From positions 27,834,069 through 27,898,068 of the forward strand of contig NC_133104.1 of NCBI RefSeq assembly GCF_022965805.1: a stretch of 64,000 nucleotides of DNA, given 5' to 3'. Shown in pieces: positions 44,354-56,520 of the stretch (position 1 is the stretch's first letter; the number at the start of each line of letters is the position of its first letter). Both the position numbers and the translations under genes were made by a program. Below the pieces are notes generated by a model. That model had not been told where the DNA came from and made no database searches. It saw nothing but the letters and a program-made list of their open reading frames with translations. The stretch comes from Primulina eburnea. Its lineage: Eukaryota; Streptophyta; Magnoliopsida; Lamiales; Gesneriaceae.

Positions 44354-45842
44354 TATTGCATAATATAACAATAAGATGATATTTCTCTTTTCTTTGTTGG
44401 ATTGATATCTATATACTATCTCTGTGTCTGTACCTATATCCCATTGATATACATCGATAACTCTGAGGGATATAAGCCTATGGTCGTTGATCAACTAATT
44501 GCATGCAATCTCTGACTATGTATCTATCAATCCAATAAATCATTTAAACTCTCTCTTTGGCATTTCATCAAACACTTTGCATACTCTTTCTTTTGTATTC
44601 CATTTTTCACAATTGAGACATTCAATTGCCTCTAATATACAATCAAGTATATCAATACATAATATGGATCAAATGGAAGGGAATAACATGTTAAAACCAT
44701 TGAAACACAATACATATACTATCATGTGAGCACAAGGAATGAAATTCCACGTACTACACTTGGAACCTTGAATCTAATCTCTTGGTTGAATTCATACAAC
44801 AATAAACCATGTATTGCACCATCAAACCCAAAAATAACATTAGATTATCATTAACCCAATACATCAATCACACTTATCATCCCCTAACTCCACGATCTTC
44901 AATAACTCAAGAACAATAAGAAAAACAACTTACCTTAGTCCCTTTCTCTAGCAAGATGAAGTTATAACTCTGGATTGAAGATTAATTGCTTGATTGAAAG
45001 AAAGGTTAAGAAGAAAATGAAGAACCCTACTTGGAATCGATGGAAGAGAGAAAAGAAGAGAATGTAAATGATAGAAATGAGAGTCTCAATCAGTTTTTAT
45101 GCCTAAATCCACCCAAAACACGCTTTTCCACTATACAGGGCACTGGGGCGGTCAAGTTTTACCGCCCTAGCACGGCACCTGCTGACTCGGCGCGTACTCT
45201 GCGCACAGCTGCCTCAAAGATCGCCTCCGAAACGCCTCTTCCCGTCATAATTTGGAAAAATGGTAAACTGGAAATTTGTAGCTATATGTCTTGGCTTGCA
45301 TCTCCAATTAGCCTCATGTCATTTGAAGGTCTGAGTAAAAAGTTATGCTAAATCTCCCAACATGTGTCACTGGAGGAACGACGACACACACGACAAACTT
45401 CGGGGCGCTTTTGGCTCGTCTTCCCTAATGATTTGAACAAAAATCGAAACATGAAAGTTACACCTCCATGTCTTATCTAGCCACTCCAATTTTCCTCATA
45501 CCAATTGGCTCAACATACGAATTATCATGAATTTACTCATAACGCCGCTACAATATAACTACACATCATCTAATCAACAATACTATAAATCATAGATCGA
45601 AATTCTTAACATCAAAACTATACTTAAACTTAACCAATTAGTCCATAAACATACGAAATCTTAAACCATACCTGCACCAGGCTTGGCTATTAAAAGTAGT
45701 ACGATATTTTGGTCATATATCTCAGCTCGGTTATTGGAATGAAGCGATTCAGTATGTGTTGAAAGATAAGAAGATGATCTAAAAATCATTTGCAGAAGTC
45801 AAATTCTGAATCGAAGTTTAAGATGCTGATAAATGACAATGA

Positions 45843-47350
45843 AGCTACTGGTTCTGTACAAACAGAAATCAGCTAGGCTAATTTCAGCACACTAGCTGAA
45901 CTGAACTGAACCAGCAACTGACCAACTGAACCAGACCAGCTGAACTAAACTAGCTGCTGATCAACTGAACCATACCAACTGAACCGCACCAGCAGCTGAC
46001 CAATTGAACTGAACTGAACCAGCAGCTGACCAGTTAAACTGTACGACCAGTTGAGTTGACCAAGGTTGACCAGTCGAGAAAATGTCCAGCAAGACGATTT
46101 GACCGTTGCAATTTCAGAAACAGTACAGAAACTTTCCAAACGGTCATATTCTTGTGTCTAACGTATATATCATCATTGGAGCTTATAAATACAACATTTT
46201 GAAGATCAAACAAGAGCTTTTAAAGATGATTCAAAGCATGGGCAGTTAGCATGAAAAAATCAGCTAGTTGAGACAACAAGCCCTTGTGTGAGGATACATT
46301 TGAGATGTACACTATAAAGGATAAATTCCTCACATACAATCACTCACACATATACAAGAGAGTTGAACTTCAAAGATTAGTTGAGTAAGTCTTGCACAAA
46401 GATAATAAACTTGTTTATGTAGTCTTTGCATATGAGACATTTAAAAATATGCTGATTGTGAGGTGCTGCTGCCTACAATTTTGAGAGTTAGGAGTTCAGT
46501 TAGGCAGTAATGTAAGTCCTAAGCTGAGTGGGTTTGCACAAAGAGTTGTAAAAATCAAAGTCTTCTATTGAATCATTCCCAAGGGGAAGAAGGGTCAGCT
46601 ACTGGTTCTGTACAAACAGAAATCAGCTAGGCTAATTTCAGCACACTAGCTGAAGTGAACTGAACCAACAACTGACCAACTGAACCAGACCAGCTGAACT
46701 AAACTAGCTGCTGATCAACAGAACCATACCAACTGAACCTCACCAGCAGCTGACCAATTGAACTGAACTGAACCAGCAGCTGACTAGTTAAACTGAACGA
46801 CCAATTGAGTTGACCAAGGTTGACCAGTCGAGAAAATGTCCAGCAAGGCGATTTGACCGTTGCAATTTCAGAAACAGTACAGAAACTTTCCAAACGGTCA
46901 TATTCTTGTGTCTAACGTATATATCATCGTTGGAGCTTATAAATACAACATCTTGAAGATGAAACAAGAGCTTTATAAAGATGATTCAAAGCATGGGAAA
47001 TTAGCATGAAGAAATCAGCTAATTGAGAGCACAAGCCCTTGTGTGAGGATACATTTGAGATGTACACTATAAAGGATAAATTCCTCACACACAATCACTC
47101 ACACATATACAAGAGAGTTGAACTTCAAAGATTAGTTGAGTAAGTCTTGCACAAAGATAATAAACTTGTTTATGTAGTCTTTGCATATGAGACATTAAAA
47201 AATATGCTGATTGTGAGGTGCTGTCTACAATCTTGAGAGTTAGGAGTTCAGTTAGGCAGTAGTGTGAGTCCTAAGCTGAGTGGGTTTGTACAAAGAGTTG
47301 TATAAATCAAAGTCTTCTAGTGAATCATTCCCAAGGGGAAGAAGGGGTGA
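45843..47350. repeat. 754-bp tandem duplication within the 5' LTR of E5
   Basis: Copies start 'agctactggttctgtacaaa' at 45843 and 46597, each running through 'gaagaaggg'. The 3' LTR of E5 has a single copy, so the duplication arose in this LTR after insertion. Paired ORFs 45945-46139 and 46699-46893 are just this duplication. Confidence 0.92.
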
Positions 47351-47613
47351 CATAGGAGCATTTGAGTATCCGAACATCCATAAACAAATTTGTGTATATT
47401 TGTTTATTGCATTACTGTTCATTTCCACTATTTTTAAAAGAGAATTGTTGAAGCATTTTATGTGTTACTCGAATTTAATTGATTTCTACGAAGGATTATT
47501 TCGATTGTCTTCTGCTTGGTTTTAAAAACAAACTCGATTTAATTCATCGGTATTCAATATTTCAATAACGAGCTATTGTAGCTCAACAATGATCTCTAAC
47601 TAATCTTGTCAAA

Positions 47614-47628
47614 TGATATCGGAGCGGG
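47614..47628 (+). other. Primer-binding site of E5
   Basis: TGATATCGGAGCGGG lies two bases after the LTR end ...CTTGTCA. It is close to the TGGTATCAGAGC site of initiator-Met tRNA primed elements. Confidence 0.65.
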
Positions 47629-48151
47629 TTGTTCTCGTAAGAACATTGAAACTGATTTTGATGTTTAAAATTTGAAAATTTCAGATTTTTTAAACATAAA
47701 TATCCAAAACTGAATTTTCGTGCAGCTTGTAGCGACCATGAGAAAAATGACATATCTCCTTGCTCGAGTGTCCAAATGACAAACCGCTTTTTGCTTTGCA
47801 AACTACACTCATAGAGGTTTACAGTGGTATAAATTTTGCATCCTACTTATGCACGAGAAAAAGCAGTTTATTCATTGAAGGCAAAGCATATGTGCTGCGG
47901 CAGGAAATGAGCCATGGAGAAAATTGGGTAGTTATCCCTCTTCTTTTATAATTTTCAAACTTTCAAAAATATAGGGGGAGAACTCATTATAATTTTAATG
48001 AAGAGATTATTTTTAAATATTGAGGGTGGAGAAAATTTGGTGTTCAAAATATTTTGAAAATGTGACTTTTTGATTCACACAAAAGGGGGAGAAATATGTT
48101 AGTTGAATCGAATGTTTATCCATGTTTTGTGATCATAAAAAAAGGGGAGAT

Positions 48152-49830
48152 TGTTGGAACATTTCTTGTTCGCAATCTTGATTTTGATGTTAACAAAACT
48201 TGTTGTTGTGTTTCTAACATATTTACTGAAGTATGAAGTTATTAAAACAAGATGCAAGCTGAAACATAATTCTGCAAAAACTGAATTTCTGGCAAGCTTT
48301 GGTATATTGATGTTATCTTTCAACTGGATGATTCAAATGACAATCCGCCAACTTGAATGATCAGAAAACGCAATTTGGAACAAGTCATATGCCACGTCAG
48401 TTGGGCAAATTAAGATGTTATCAATGTCTAACTGATCGCTAAATTACCGAACTGATTACACGAAAACAGTAATCAGTTGGGTATGAGCAGTTGCGGTATT
48501 TTGGTCATATCTCTCAGCTCGTTTATTGCAATGAAGCGATTCAGTATGTGTTGGAAAGATAAGACGATGATCTACAAATCATTTTCAGAAGTCAAAGTCT
48601 GAACCGAAGTTTAAGATGCTGATAAATGACAATGAAGCTACTGATTCTGTACAAACTGAAATCAGCTAGGCTGATTTCAGCACACCAACTGAACTGAACT
48701 GAACCAGCTGCTGACCAGCTGAATTGCACCAGCTATTGATCAACTGAACTAGACCAGCTGAATTGAACCAGCTATTGATCAACTGAACCAGACCAGCTGA
48801 ATGGAACCAGCTGCTGATCAACTGAACCAGTTGAACTTAACCAGACCAACAGAACCAGCTGAACTGAATCGAACCAGCAGCTGATCAACTGAATTGAACT
48901 GAACCAGATGCTGACCAGTTAAACTGAATGACAAGTTGAGTTGAGCAGTCGGGAAAATGTCCAACAAGGCGAATTTGACCGTAGCAATTTCAGAAACAGT
49001 ACAAAAACTTTCAAAACGGTCATATTATTGTGTCTAACATATATATCATTGTTGGAGCTTATAAATACAACATCTTGAAGATCAAACAAGAGCTTTTTGA
49101 AGAGGATTCAAAGCATGGGCAGTTAGCATCAATAAATCAGCTAGTTGAGAGAATAAGCCCTTGTGTGAGGATACATTTGAGATGTACACTACAAAGGATA
49201 AATTCTTCACACACAATCACTCACACATATACAAGAGAGTTGAACTTCAAATATTAGTTGAGTGAGTCTTGCACAAAGACAATAAACTTGTGTATGTAGT
49301 CTTTGCATATGAGACATTAAACAATATGTTGATTGTGAGGTGCTGCCTACAATCTTAAGAGCTAGGAGTTCAGTTAGGCAGTAGTGTAAGTCTAAAGCTG
49401 AGTGGGTTTGTACAAAGAGTTGTATAAATCAAATTCTTATAGTGAATCATTCCCAAGGGGAAGAAGGGGTGACGTAAGAGCATTTGAAGTCTCCGAACAT
49501 CCATAAACAAATTTGTGTCTATTTGTTTATTGCATTACTGTTCATTTCCACTATTTTTAAAGGAGCATTGTTGAAGCATTTTATGTGTTCTTCGAATACA
49601 AATTATTTCATACCAAGTGTTTGATAAAATGCTTCAACTAAAATATTTTTACTCATTCAACTTACATATATTTTAAATGATTTACAAAATATTTAATTGG
49701 TTTAAACGAAGTATTATTTCGAGTGTCTTCCACTTGGTTTGAAAACCAAACTCGATTTAATTCATCGTGTTCAATATTTCAAGAACCGAGCTATTGTAGC
49801 TCAACGATGATCCTCTAACCGATCATGTCA
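48152..49830 (+). repeat. E5 3' LTR with CAGCTG-rich block
   Basis: 1679 bp, TGTTGGAACATTTC to GATCATGTCA, preceded by 'aaaaaaaggggagat'. The part 48690-48920 is built of short 'gaaccagctgaac' / 'gctgatcaactgaacc' units full of CAGCTG palindromes. Confidence 0.88.
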
Positions 49831-50114
49831 GCTATTTTCGAGCTATAAAGGAAGTTTTTGCGGAGCAGTACTTGAGATCACCTACTGCCAATGATGTTGC
49901 TAGACTTCTCTATATTAGCAGACAACGAGTTTTTCCTCGAATGTTGGGAAGTCTCGACTGTATGCATTGGTGGTGGAAAAATTGCCCCATGGCTTGGGCG
50001 GGACAATATGCAGGTCGTAGTGATTCTCCAACAATCATTTTAGAAGCGGTAGCTAATTACGATCTTTGGATATGGCATGCATATTTTGGTATGTCTGAAA
50101 CCAACAATGATATA

Positions 50115-51126
50115 TGTTGGAAACTAAATTCCAGCGTTTGACAAAATATGAACCAACTGAAAATACGAACCAACTGATCGAGTAAACTGAACTCAGCAAC
50201 TGATCGAGTAAACTGAACTCAGCAACTGAATCTAGTAAACTAATCTACGCAACTGAAACGCAATTCAGTTATTCTTCTTGTCAACTGACAGACAATACAT
50301 TCAGCCGTATGCCTTTAAGCTAAGCATCCTTCAACTAAACATGTCTCGGGAAAGAACATTCAACCGACAAAGAGACATAGAAGACTGCAACTGATTATGA
50401 AACGCCGCACTTCAATCAATACAGCTTAGAACAACGCATTGCAGTTAAGACGCCGCATTACAATAAATGAAGCAAACAATTACGAAGGAATAATGAAGTG
50501 GCAATCAACGGTTACAAAGATTCGAATATATCTCAAAATTACCGTTGGAAGAGAAGCTTATAAATATGACAGAAGAACAACTGAATAATAAAGAGATCAC
50601 CCTATTCTAAGTTTGCTGTTACTCTGCCAAAATCCTAGCTCACTCGTACTTGATTTATTCGTAGCAGTTAAGGCTACAATTTGAGCTCACTAGCATTTTG
50701 TAATAATCGTTAAATTTGATAGTGCTAAGATCAGTTACGCACTGAGAACATTTTGTAATACTAAGAGTTTCAGTTTTTGGCAGTGATAAGTCCAAACTGA
50801 AGTGGGTCAGTACAAACCTTGTATTCGATCAAAAGTCTTTTAGTGGAAATCCTATCCTTGAGATAGAAGGGGTTACGTAGGAGTAATTGAAATCTCCGAA
50901 CATCCAGAAACAATTCTTGTGCATTTCATTTCAGTTTTGTATTCTATCTTTCAGTCAGTTACTTTCCGCAACTACTTTAGTTTAACTGATTGTCATTGAC
51001 CAACAAGATTCCGAGAATCAGTTTGTCACCAAACTGAACTCAAAATTCGAAAAGATCAGTTTTAATTGTGAGTGTTTATTGAACCCCACCTTCTAAACAC
51101 TCTTGATACGTTAATCGATCCTATCA
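50115..51126 (+). mobile_element. Solo LTR, 1012 bp, in the transposase gene
   Basis: TGTTGGAAACTAAATTCC to GATCCTATCA, flanked by perfect ATATA copies (50110-50114, 51127-51131). Removing it restores the frame N-N-D-I-N-V-L-E of the transposase. A different subfamily from E5. Confidence 0.93.
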
Positions 51127-51294
51127 ATATAAATGTCTTAGAGTCTTCCAGTCTATTTTCCAATCTTGCACAAGGAATTACTCCTACAGCTCTTTATATT
51201 ATTGGAACAAAAAAATATGACACATGATATTATTTAGTTGATATTATTTATCCGAAATGGTCAACTATTGTGCAAACTATCCATGATCGGCGTG

Positions 51295-52209
51295 CACTAC
51301 AAGAAAATACACATTCAACAACACATCAAAAACAACGATTTTTATTAAAACAGTTATCTTTTTACTTTTAACAACGGTTTCAACAAAACCCGTTGTCATA
51401 GCCTAAAAAAATCTACTCATAGACAACAGACTCTTCAAAGACAACGGTTTGTTTAAAAACCGTTCTCTATATGTGTTTTGTAAAGGGTCAAAGACAACGG
51501 TTTGTTTAAAACGTTTTCTTTTAGCTGGTTTTTTTAGTTCTACGATAACGATTTTTGTAAAACGTTGTCTTTTCTTATTGTTTTATGTGGTAGAATAAAA
51601 CGTTGTCTTTTCTTATTGTTCTACTAAAACGTTTTTTTAGTTCTACGACATCGGTCCATTTCCTCACACTACTTCATAACATTTAAAATTTTTCTCTCTT
51701 ACACGATTTTAGTTTCGATTTAGAGTAAAAAACTTCGCTTAATTTTTAAGTGTTAGTTAAAATTGGAAATAATGTTAGCATAGTAATATTGCAAGTTTTT
51801 TTTTTATATTTATTAAATTATTAAAAGTAATTTTTTTATTTTATTGAAAAAATTAGCGAGGAAACCATGCAAAACTGTTGCTAAAATTAGCGATAAACTT
51901 GATAAAAAATCGTCACTAATTTTAGCGACGATTTACTAAATCGTCGTTAATTAGAGACGATTTTTTATGAACACCATCGCTAATTTTAGCGACGGTTGTA
52001 TTCGAGCGCACTCTTTAACCACATGGCTTTTAACAACAGTTTTACAAGACCTACGACCATGGTTTTTTACCGTCGTCTTTAGACGTCTACAACAACGATT
52101 TTTCACCGTTGTCTTTGAACACACCCTTTAACCATAGGGCTTTTAACAATGGTTTTACAAGACCTACGACAACGGTGAAAAACCGTTGTCTTTAGCCCTT
52201 TTTTTAGTG
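51295..52209. mobile_element. Non-autonomous CACTA-type element, 915 bp
   Basis: Begins CACTACAAGAAAATA and ends TTTTTTTAGTG. The flanks are GTG and GTA (3 bp, one mismatch); its removal restores R-G-P-K-K in the transposase. The interior has many 'acaacgg' and 'ccgttgt' motifs in opposite orientations, plus a central inverted part around 'ttagcgacga'. No coding region. Confidence 0.9.
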
Positions 52210-52922
52210 GTAGCCCAAAGAAGCAGTATTTTGCGATGAAACAAGAGTCATGCAGGAAAAATGTGGAGCGTGCATTTGGTGTTTTTCAATCACGATTTGC
52301 GATTGTGGCATCTCCAGCACGTGTTTGAAAGAAAAATCATTTGAATGATGTAATGAAAGCATGTATTATCATGTACAATATGTTAATCGAAGATGAACGT
52401 GATCTTAGTACACCAATTCAAGATGCTAGGGAAGCACCGAATCCAATGGTAAAAATGACTGTCATTGAGCATATCAGATTTCGCGAATTTCTCGCTCGAT
52501 ATAAAAAAATAAAAGACAAAGATACTCACTTTACATTACGAAATGCTTTAATTGATAATTTATGGGATGCATATGGTCGTTCAAATATTTGAAGTCGTAT
52601 TCGTAGTATGTTATTTAATTTATTGTCATGTATTAATTTTATTTCACCAATTTTAATTATTTCTAATTCAATTCGTATAATATAGATTTCAATAATATAT
52701 TTAAAATAATTAAATTAATCATTTTAATAATATTATCGCAATTATTAATAATATAAAATTATAATTATATCACTAAATTTAAAAAATAATAAGAAAAAAT
52801 TTAAATAAATCAAATAAAAAAAAATATTCAGAGTAAGATTTGAAGTAGATAGGTTGGAGATAGATATTGTATTTTGTGCAAAAACTGTACTATTTTAAAA
52901 TAGAATTTGGGTTGGAGATAAC

Positions 52923-53700
52923 ATAAGATAACAACAAAAGTATTATTTATTATTCTCATCGTTCTAGGTTGAATATCATTTTTTCATCGGTCTTTTATAT
53001 TTTGGTTTAATTTTATTTTTCAATCAATCTCAAATATGTAATTCAGTTTTCATATTTACTATTATTTTTTACTCTTTTATCAATCTATCACTATTAACGA
53101 ACATTTTAGTAGGATACAAAAAATTGAATAGGAATATAGGATAGGCAAACCACCAAATTGTTTTGAATTTGAATATGAATTCCTAAACATGGCAAAGGCA
53201 GGTCTTGGTTGATGCTAAAATCGTGTGTTGCTTCAATTTTATGGAATAGATTTAGTAAAAAGCTATCTGTTCACAAAATTACAAATAACAAAAAAACGAT
53301 TGTCGTTACTTAACATATTGCAATTTTCAAAGATAAAAATCATTGTGACACTAAAAAAGCAACAATTTTAGATCCTTAGAATTTTTTTACAGATGACATA
53401 GCATAAACTTCATCCTCATAACATTTTGGCACACGATTTTTTTGAAATAAAATTATCAAAGTTTTGGTGATAACAAACCATTTCTTACTATTAAGATATC
53501 CAGTTTATCTTAACATGTTATTGTATGGGAGGATTCTACTACGTGCTGATTTTCTTAAGTTGTCTACGGCACCAGCTGGATTGCTCTTGTCTTAAGCTGA
53601 TCATGTCTACTTCTAGTTAAGCCCAAGTTGGGCATCTTCGTTCAATCTACTTGTAACGACCATGAGCCGTAGGTTATCCCAACATGAAACTCAGCTCAAG
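52923..53700. other. AT-rich sequence, no gene seen
   Basis: No ORF of note. The part around 53440-53500 resembles copia LTR starts ('ttttggtgataacaaacc'), but boundaries are not visible. Confidence 0.4.
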
Positions 53701-53714
53701 CCCATGCTCCCAGC

Positions 53715-53835
53715 TCAATTGGTACCAACATTTTAAGAATCTAGGAACTTAAATCTAGAGGTCCGAGTTCAAGTTTTGTGATAGACGAAAGAAACCTCTT
53801 TCCAATGGTAGTGGTGGGATATTCTATGAGTGACG
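53715..53835 (+). mobile_element. tRNA-derived SINE candidate
   Basis: A pol III A-box-like 'agctcaattggta' (53715) and a B-box-like 'ggtccgagttcaag' (53761) lie about 45 bp apart, as in tRNA-derived SINEs. An 'aaccc'-poor body and a 'gggat' stretch follow. Target duplication and tail were not resolved. Confidence 0.45.
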
Positions 53836-53887
53836 ATAGCCCATGCTGAACCAACCTACAACCCATAACCAGTAGTGGTGCATGGCA

Positions 53888-56520
53888 ACCCGACTAATAA
53901 ATTCACAAGCTAGATTGTCATCAAAAATACGAACGTTTTGGCAACCCGGCTAATAAATTCACAAACTTATTTAAACAAAATATTTTATTAAGCACTAATG
54001 GGGCTTATTGGCCTAATTAACCATGTTAATGTACCTAAGCTTTTGTTAGTAGCTTATATAATATGCAAAACCCCACCCCATACCATCACAATCACACGCC
54101 CCACACCATAATCAAATGAACAAGACTCATTTCTCAAATAAACATTACGGCACACACAAAATATCAAGGGAAAAGCATCAAAGTTTTTCAAGGTTTTCAA
54201 GCCAGCGTCCACTCGTCGTCTTTCTTCAATTCTTCGACGTCATCTCGTGCGTTATACATGCAAAGGCATGACATATTCTTTCCTTCAACTATCTATCACA
54301 CCATAATATTTATTTGAACATGTTTTGAATGAAAACAAGTTACACATCATGATATTTTCATAACTATGAATATGTTGGGTTAAACTCTTGATTTTTTATT
54401 CCAAAAACATGTTTTTATGTGTTAGAAAGGGGGTGCCATGATTAGGATTTGATCAAGGATGTCTTACACGAGTTTAGGGTCCTAAGAACACACATCACAT
54501 GCTGCAACACAAACTAAACAAGCTCGAAATCGAAACTGTTGGTAGGCGATCATAGGGCTCGGGTTCATGGGGTTTGTGGCTTGGCTTGGCTGTGGCTGGA
54601 CTAGGGCTGGTCTAGGGTCATGCATGAGTCAGGGAGAGAGTCCTAGTCACGCTAGGACTCGAACACCAGGGCTGGGAAGGTGTCCTAGCAAGCTAGGACT
54701 CCAACCCCCAAGAGCCCAAGGAGAAATCGCAGGGTTCAACAACTGTGCAGGGAGAGATGGCTCGGCCAGGGGGCTTTGGGCTGGGCTAGGTTAGGTCCTT
54801 AGAGTCCTAGGAGGGTGCATGAGGGGCTGGTTCAAGGGCTGGCTCGTTGGTTAAGTGGTTAAGAAAGAAAACAAGAGTCCTTGCCTTGGAAGAGTTCTCG
54901 GCCATATGTGTTGCTGGTTTGGGGGCTTCAGTTTTGGAGTTTGGGTTGAATCCTAAGGGTGATAAGGGTCCAGTGGGGGTCTGGTTCGATGTTGGCTCAG
55001 GCTGGCTTGAATGTGGCTCGATAAAAAATGGAGATGGCCGCTCGAGGTTAACATGTAGGGGTCAAGTTAGGGTTTTCAATGAACAAATAATTCGAAACAT
55101 GGCTCACAAGGGTCGAGTCATGGTTCACGAGAGCCAAATAATTATTAAAATTCTAAGTTTTTAATATGAAAATTTGATATTAAAGTTTGGTTTAATTCAG
55201 GATTAAAACGCATTAATATGTTATATTTAATTAAATTAAAAATCATCGATTGAAGCCAAATAAAAATATGAGAAACTAATTTAAGCTTAAATAATTATTT
55301 GGGGTGGTCTAGAGTCGACTGAATTAAGAAAATGTCAAAAACGGGAAATTTTCCGTCTAGGGGTAAAACGGTAATTTTACACCCAAAAATTAATAAACGT
55401 CATGGTAGTGTCCTGAATGCTGTTTTATATGTTATTATGATTATTTTATATGTTTATGGGTTTTTAATATTTTAAAATGTTTATTTTAAATGTTATGGAT
55501 TTTTATGATTTATTATGGATAATTAGAAAATATGTTGCATGCTTGGTTTAAAAAGAAAAATTGTATTTTTATGCATGATTTTTGTAAAGTTATGATAATA
55601 TGAAACGTTGGAGGAGGTGAAGTAATTGTGACTATTATAATGATATGATTGGGGATATCGTGAGGGAAAAAGCCCCAGAGGGAGCTAATTCATGGGAGAA
55701 GGCCGCAGAAGGAGCCCGTCTATGGGAGAAACCCTCAAGAGGAGCCCGAAGATCGTATCTACATATGATGATAATAGGCCAATGCTCAGTTGATGGGTGA
55801 GAGTGTCGTTGATGTCCCCACCGCCCAGTACTGTGGTTATAATGATTGATGGATCCCTTTATGATGGTACGAAAATCACAATTAACGATCCAAATTCAAT
55901 TAAAGGAAAACGTATATGCATATGATGAAAAAAAGGAAATGTTTATGATAAAATGATGAACAATATGGATTGATGAAAAGAAAAAATGTTTATGTTTAAG
56001 TCTATGCATCTTCATGAAAATGTTATTTTACATACAAGTATTTTCAATGTTGCATGTGATTTTTATACGTATTATTTGTTATCAAGAATATGTTGTGTAA
56101 GTCTTTAGACTCACTATGTATGATCGATGTAGGTGATTATGATAATAATGATAATGGAGGTCTTGATGGTTGACTTTTCTGGGCTAGAGGTGCACATGAC
56201 CCGATGACCAGCGCTTCTAGTTTCCGCACTTATGTTTTATGATTTATGTTAAAGATTTTACGACTTTTAATTATGCTTTGAGTGGTTTTGGAGAGGTTTA
56301 TAGTATGAGATATACTTTTCAAATTAATGCTTTTAGGTTTGGTAAAACGTTTGACGATGTTACGATTTGAATTATTTGCATTGATTTTTAAATGTTATTT
56401 GGTTTTATTTTAAAATTGTGGCAAAATGTTTTATGCATGTGTAAGCAATTTGGCCGATTCATAGAGTTTTTTTTTAAAAAAATTAGTACTTTTTAAGTAA
56501 AACGAGTGGTGGATGTTTCA
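53888..56520 (+). repeat. 5'-truncated long gypsy LTR
   Basis: Begins in the 'caacccgactaataaattc' block that lies at about 10556 in the solo LTR at 10192-13251 and ends GGATGTTTCA. It shares the 'gaaaaagccccagagggag' block and the 'ccgcccagtactg' block. A short piece of its start is repeated (53888 and 53942). ORFs 54567-54794 and 54847-55164 show no domain. Confidence 0.8.

Larger units (their letters stand above)
32667..45694 (-). mobile_element. E3: Tekay-type chromovirus (Ty3/gypsy) inserted in the 5' LTR of E5
   Basis: Flanked by TSD AGTAG (32662-32666, 45695-45699). The left LTR is 32667-34377; the right LTR is 38927-39315 plus 44359-45694, split by E4. Minus-strand gag-pol (38773 to 34421) ends in a chromodomain. 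The polypurine tract lies at 34378-34390. Length without E4 is about 8.0 kb. The right LTR has lost its terminal CA (TATTAAA where the left LTR has TATTACA). Confidence 0.95.
32205..49830 (+). mobile_element. E5: copia-like LTR element with tiny internal region, carrying E3 and E4
   Basis: The 5' LTR is 32205-32666 plus 45700-47611 (split by E3). Primer site 'TGATATCGGAGCGGG' (47614-47628) resembles the initiator-Met tRNA site. The internal region is only 540 bp (47612-48151), without a gag or pol domain but with three 'aaaagggggagaa' type tracts. The 3' LTR is 48152-49830. Target duplication GCTTT (32200-32204) and GCTAT (49831-49835), one mismatch. The several polypurine tracts and TGTTGGAAC ends suggest the copia superfamily. 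It is non-autonomous or strongly deleted. Confidence 0.82.
30273..52592 (+). pseudogene. ALP1-like (Harbinger, DDE_Tnp_4 type) transposase pseudogene in five pieces
   Basis: Pieces: 30273-30372 ('NLYSLFDANTFSSSSLL' and an acidic run), 31776-32204, 49831-50114, 51127-51294 and 52210-52592. Joined in order they read through an Arg-rich region with 'RRRAI', then 'VYNEAMFR', 'NLFLRIVDVIKNQDVYF' and 'GRLGL'. Later come 'SPTANDVARLLYISRQR', 'MLGSLDCMHWWWKNCP', 'WAGQYAGR', 'ILEAVANYDLWIWHAYFG', 'LFSNLAQGITPTALYI', 'YPKWSTIVQTIH', 'NVERAFGVFQSRFAIV' and 'MKACIIMYNMLIEDER'. The catalytic Asp in 'SLDCMHW' and the Glu in 'VERAFG' are visible. Total coding length is about 1.35 kb, usual for this family. 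Several stops lie in piece 2 and one each in pieces 4 and 5, so it is dead. Each junction is explained by an insertion with a target duplication. Confidence 0.88.
29453..52922 (+). mobile_element. PIF/Harbinger-type DNA transposon, exploded by nested insertions
   Basis: The core evidence is the ALP1-like transposase pieces (30273-52592). Proposed ends: 'gggcatctccaatc' at 29453 and, inverted, 'gggttggagata' at 52909-52920, which share ATCTCCAA(T/C)C. The 3-bp target duplication typical of the family is not clear (the flanks read CAA and TAA), so the ends are provisional. About 20 kb of the 23.5 kb is later insertions: a solo LTR, E5 with E3 and E4 inside it, a second solo LTR and a CACTA element. 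The left end lies about 280 bp upstream of the RanBP1 start codon. Confidence 0.6.

Noticed and set aside
49872..50141. An 89-aa ORF as a separate gene
   Set aside because: It is the third piece of the ALP1-like transposase; its last residues come from the solo LTR.
54567..55164. Gly/Trp-rich ORFs of 75 and 105 aa
   Set aside because: They lie within the truncated long LTR, and similar low-quality ORFs occur in the related LTRs in different frames.
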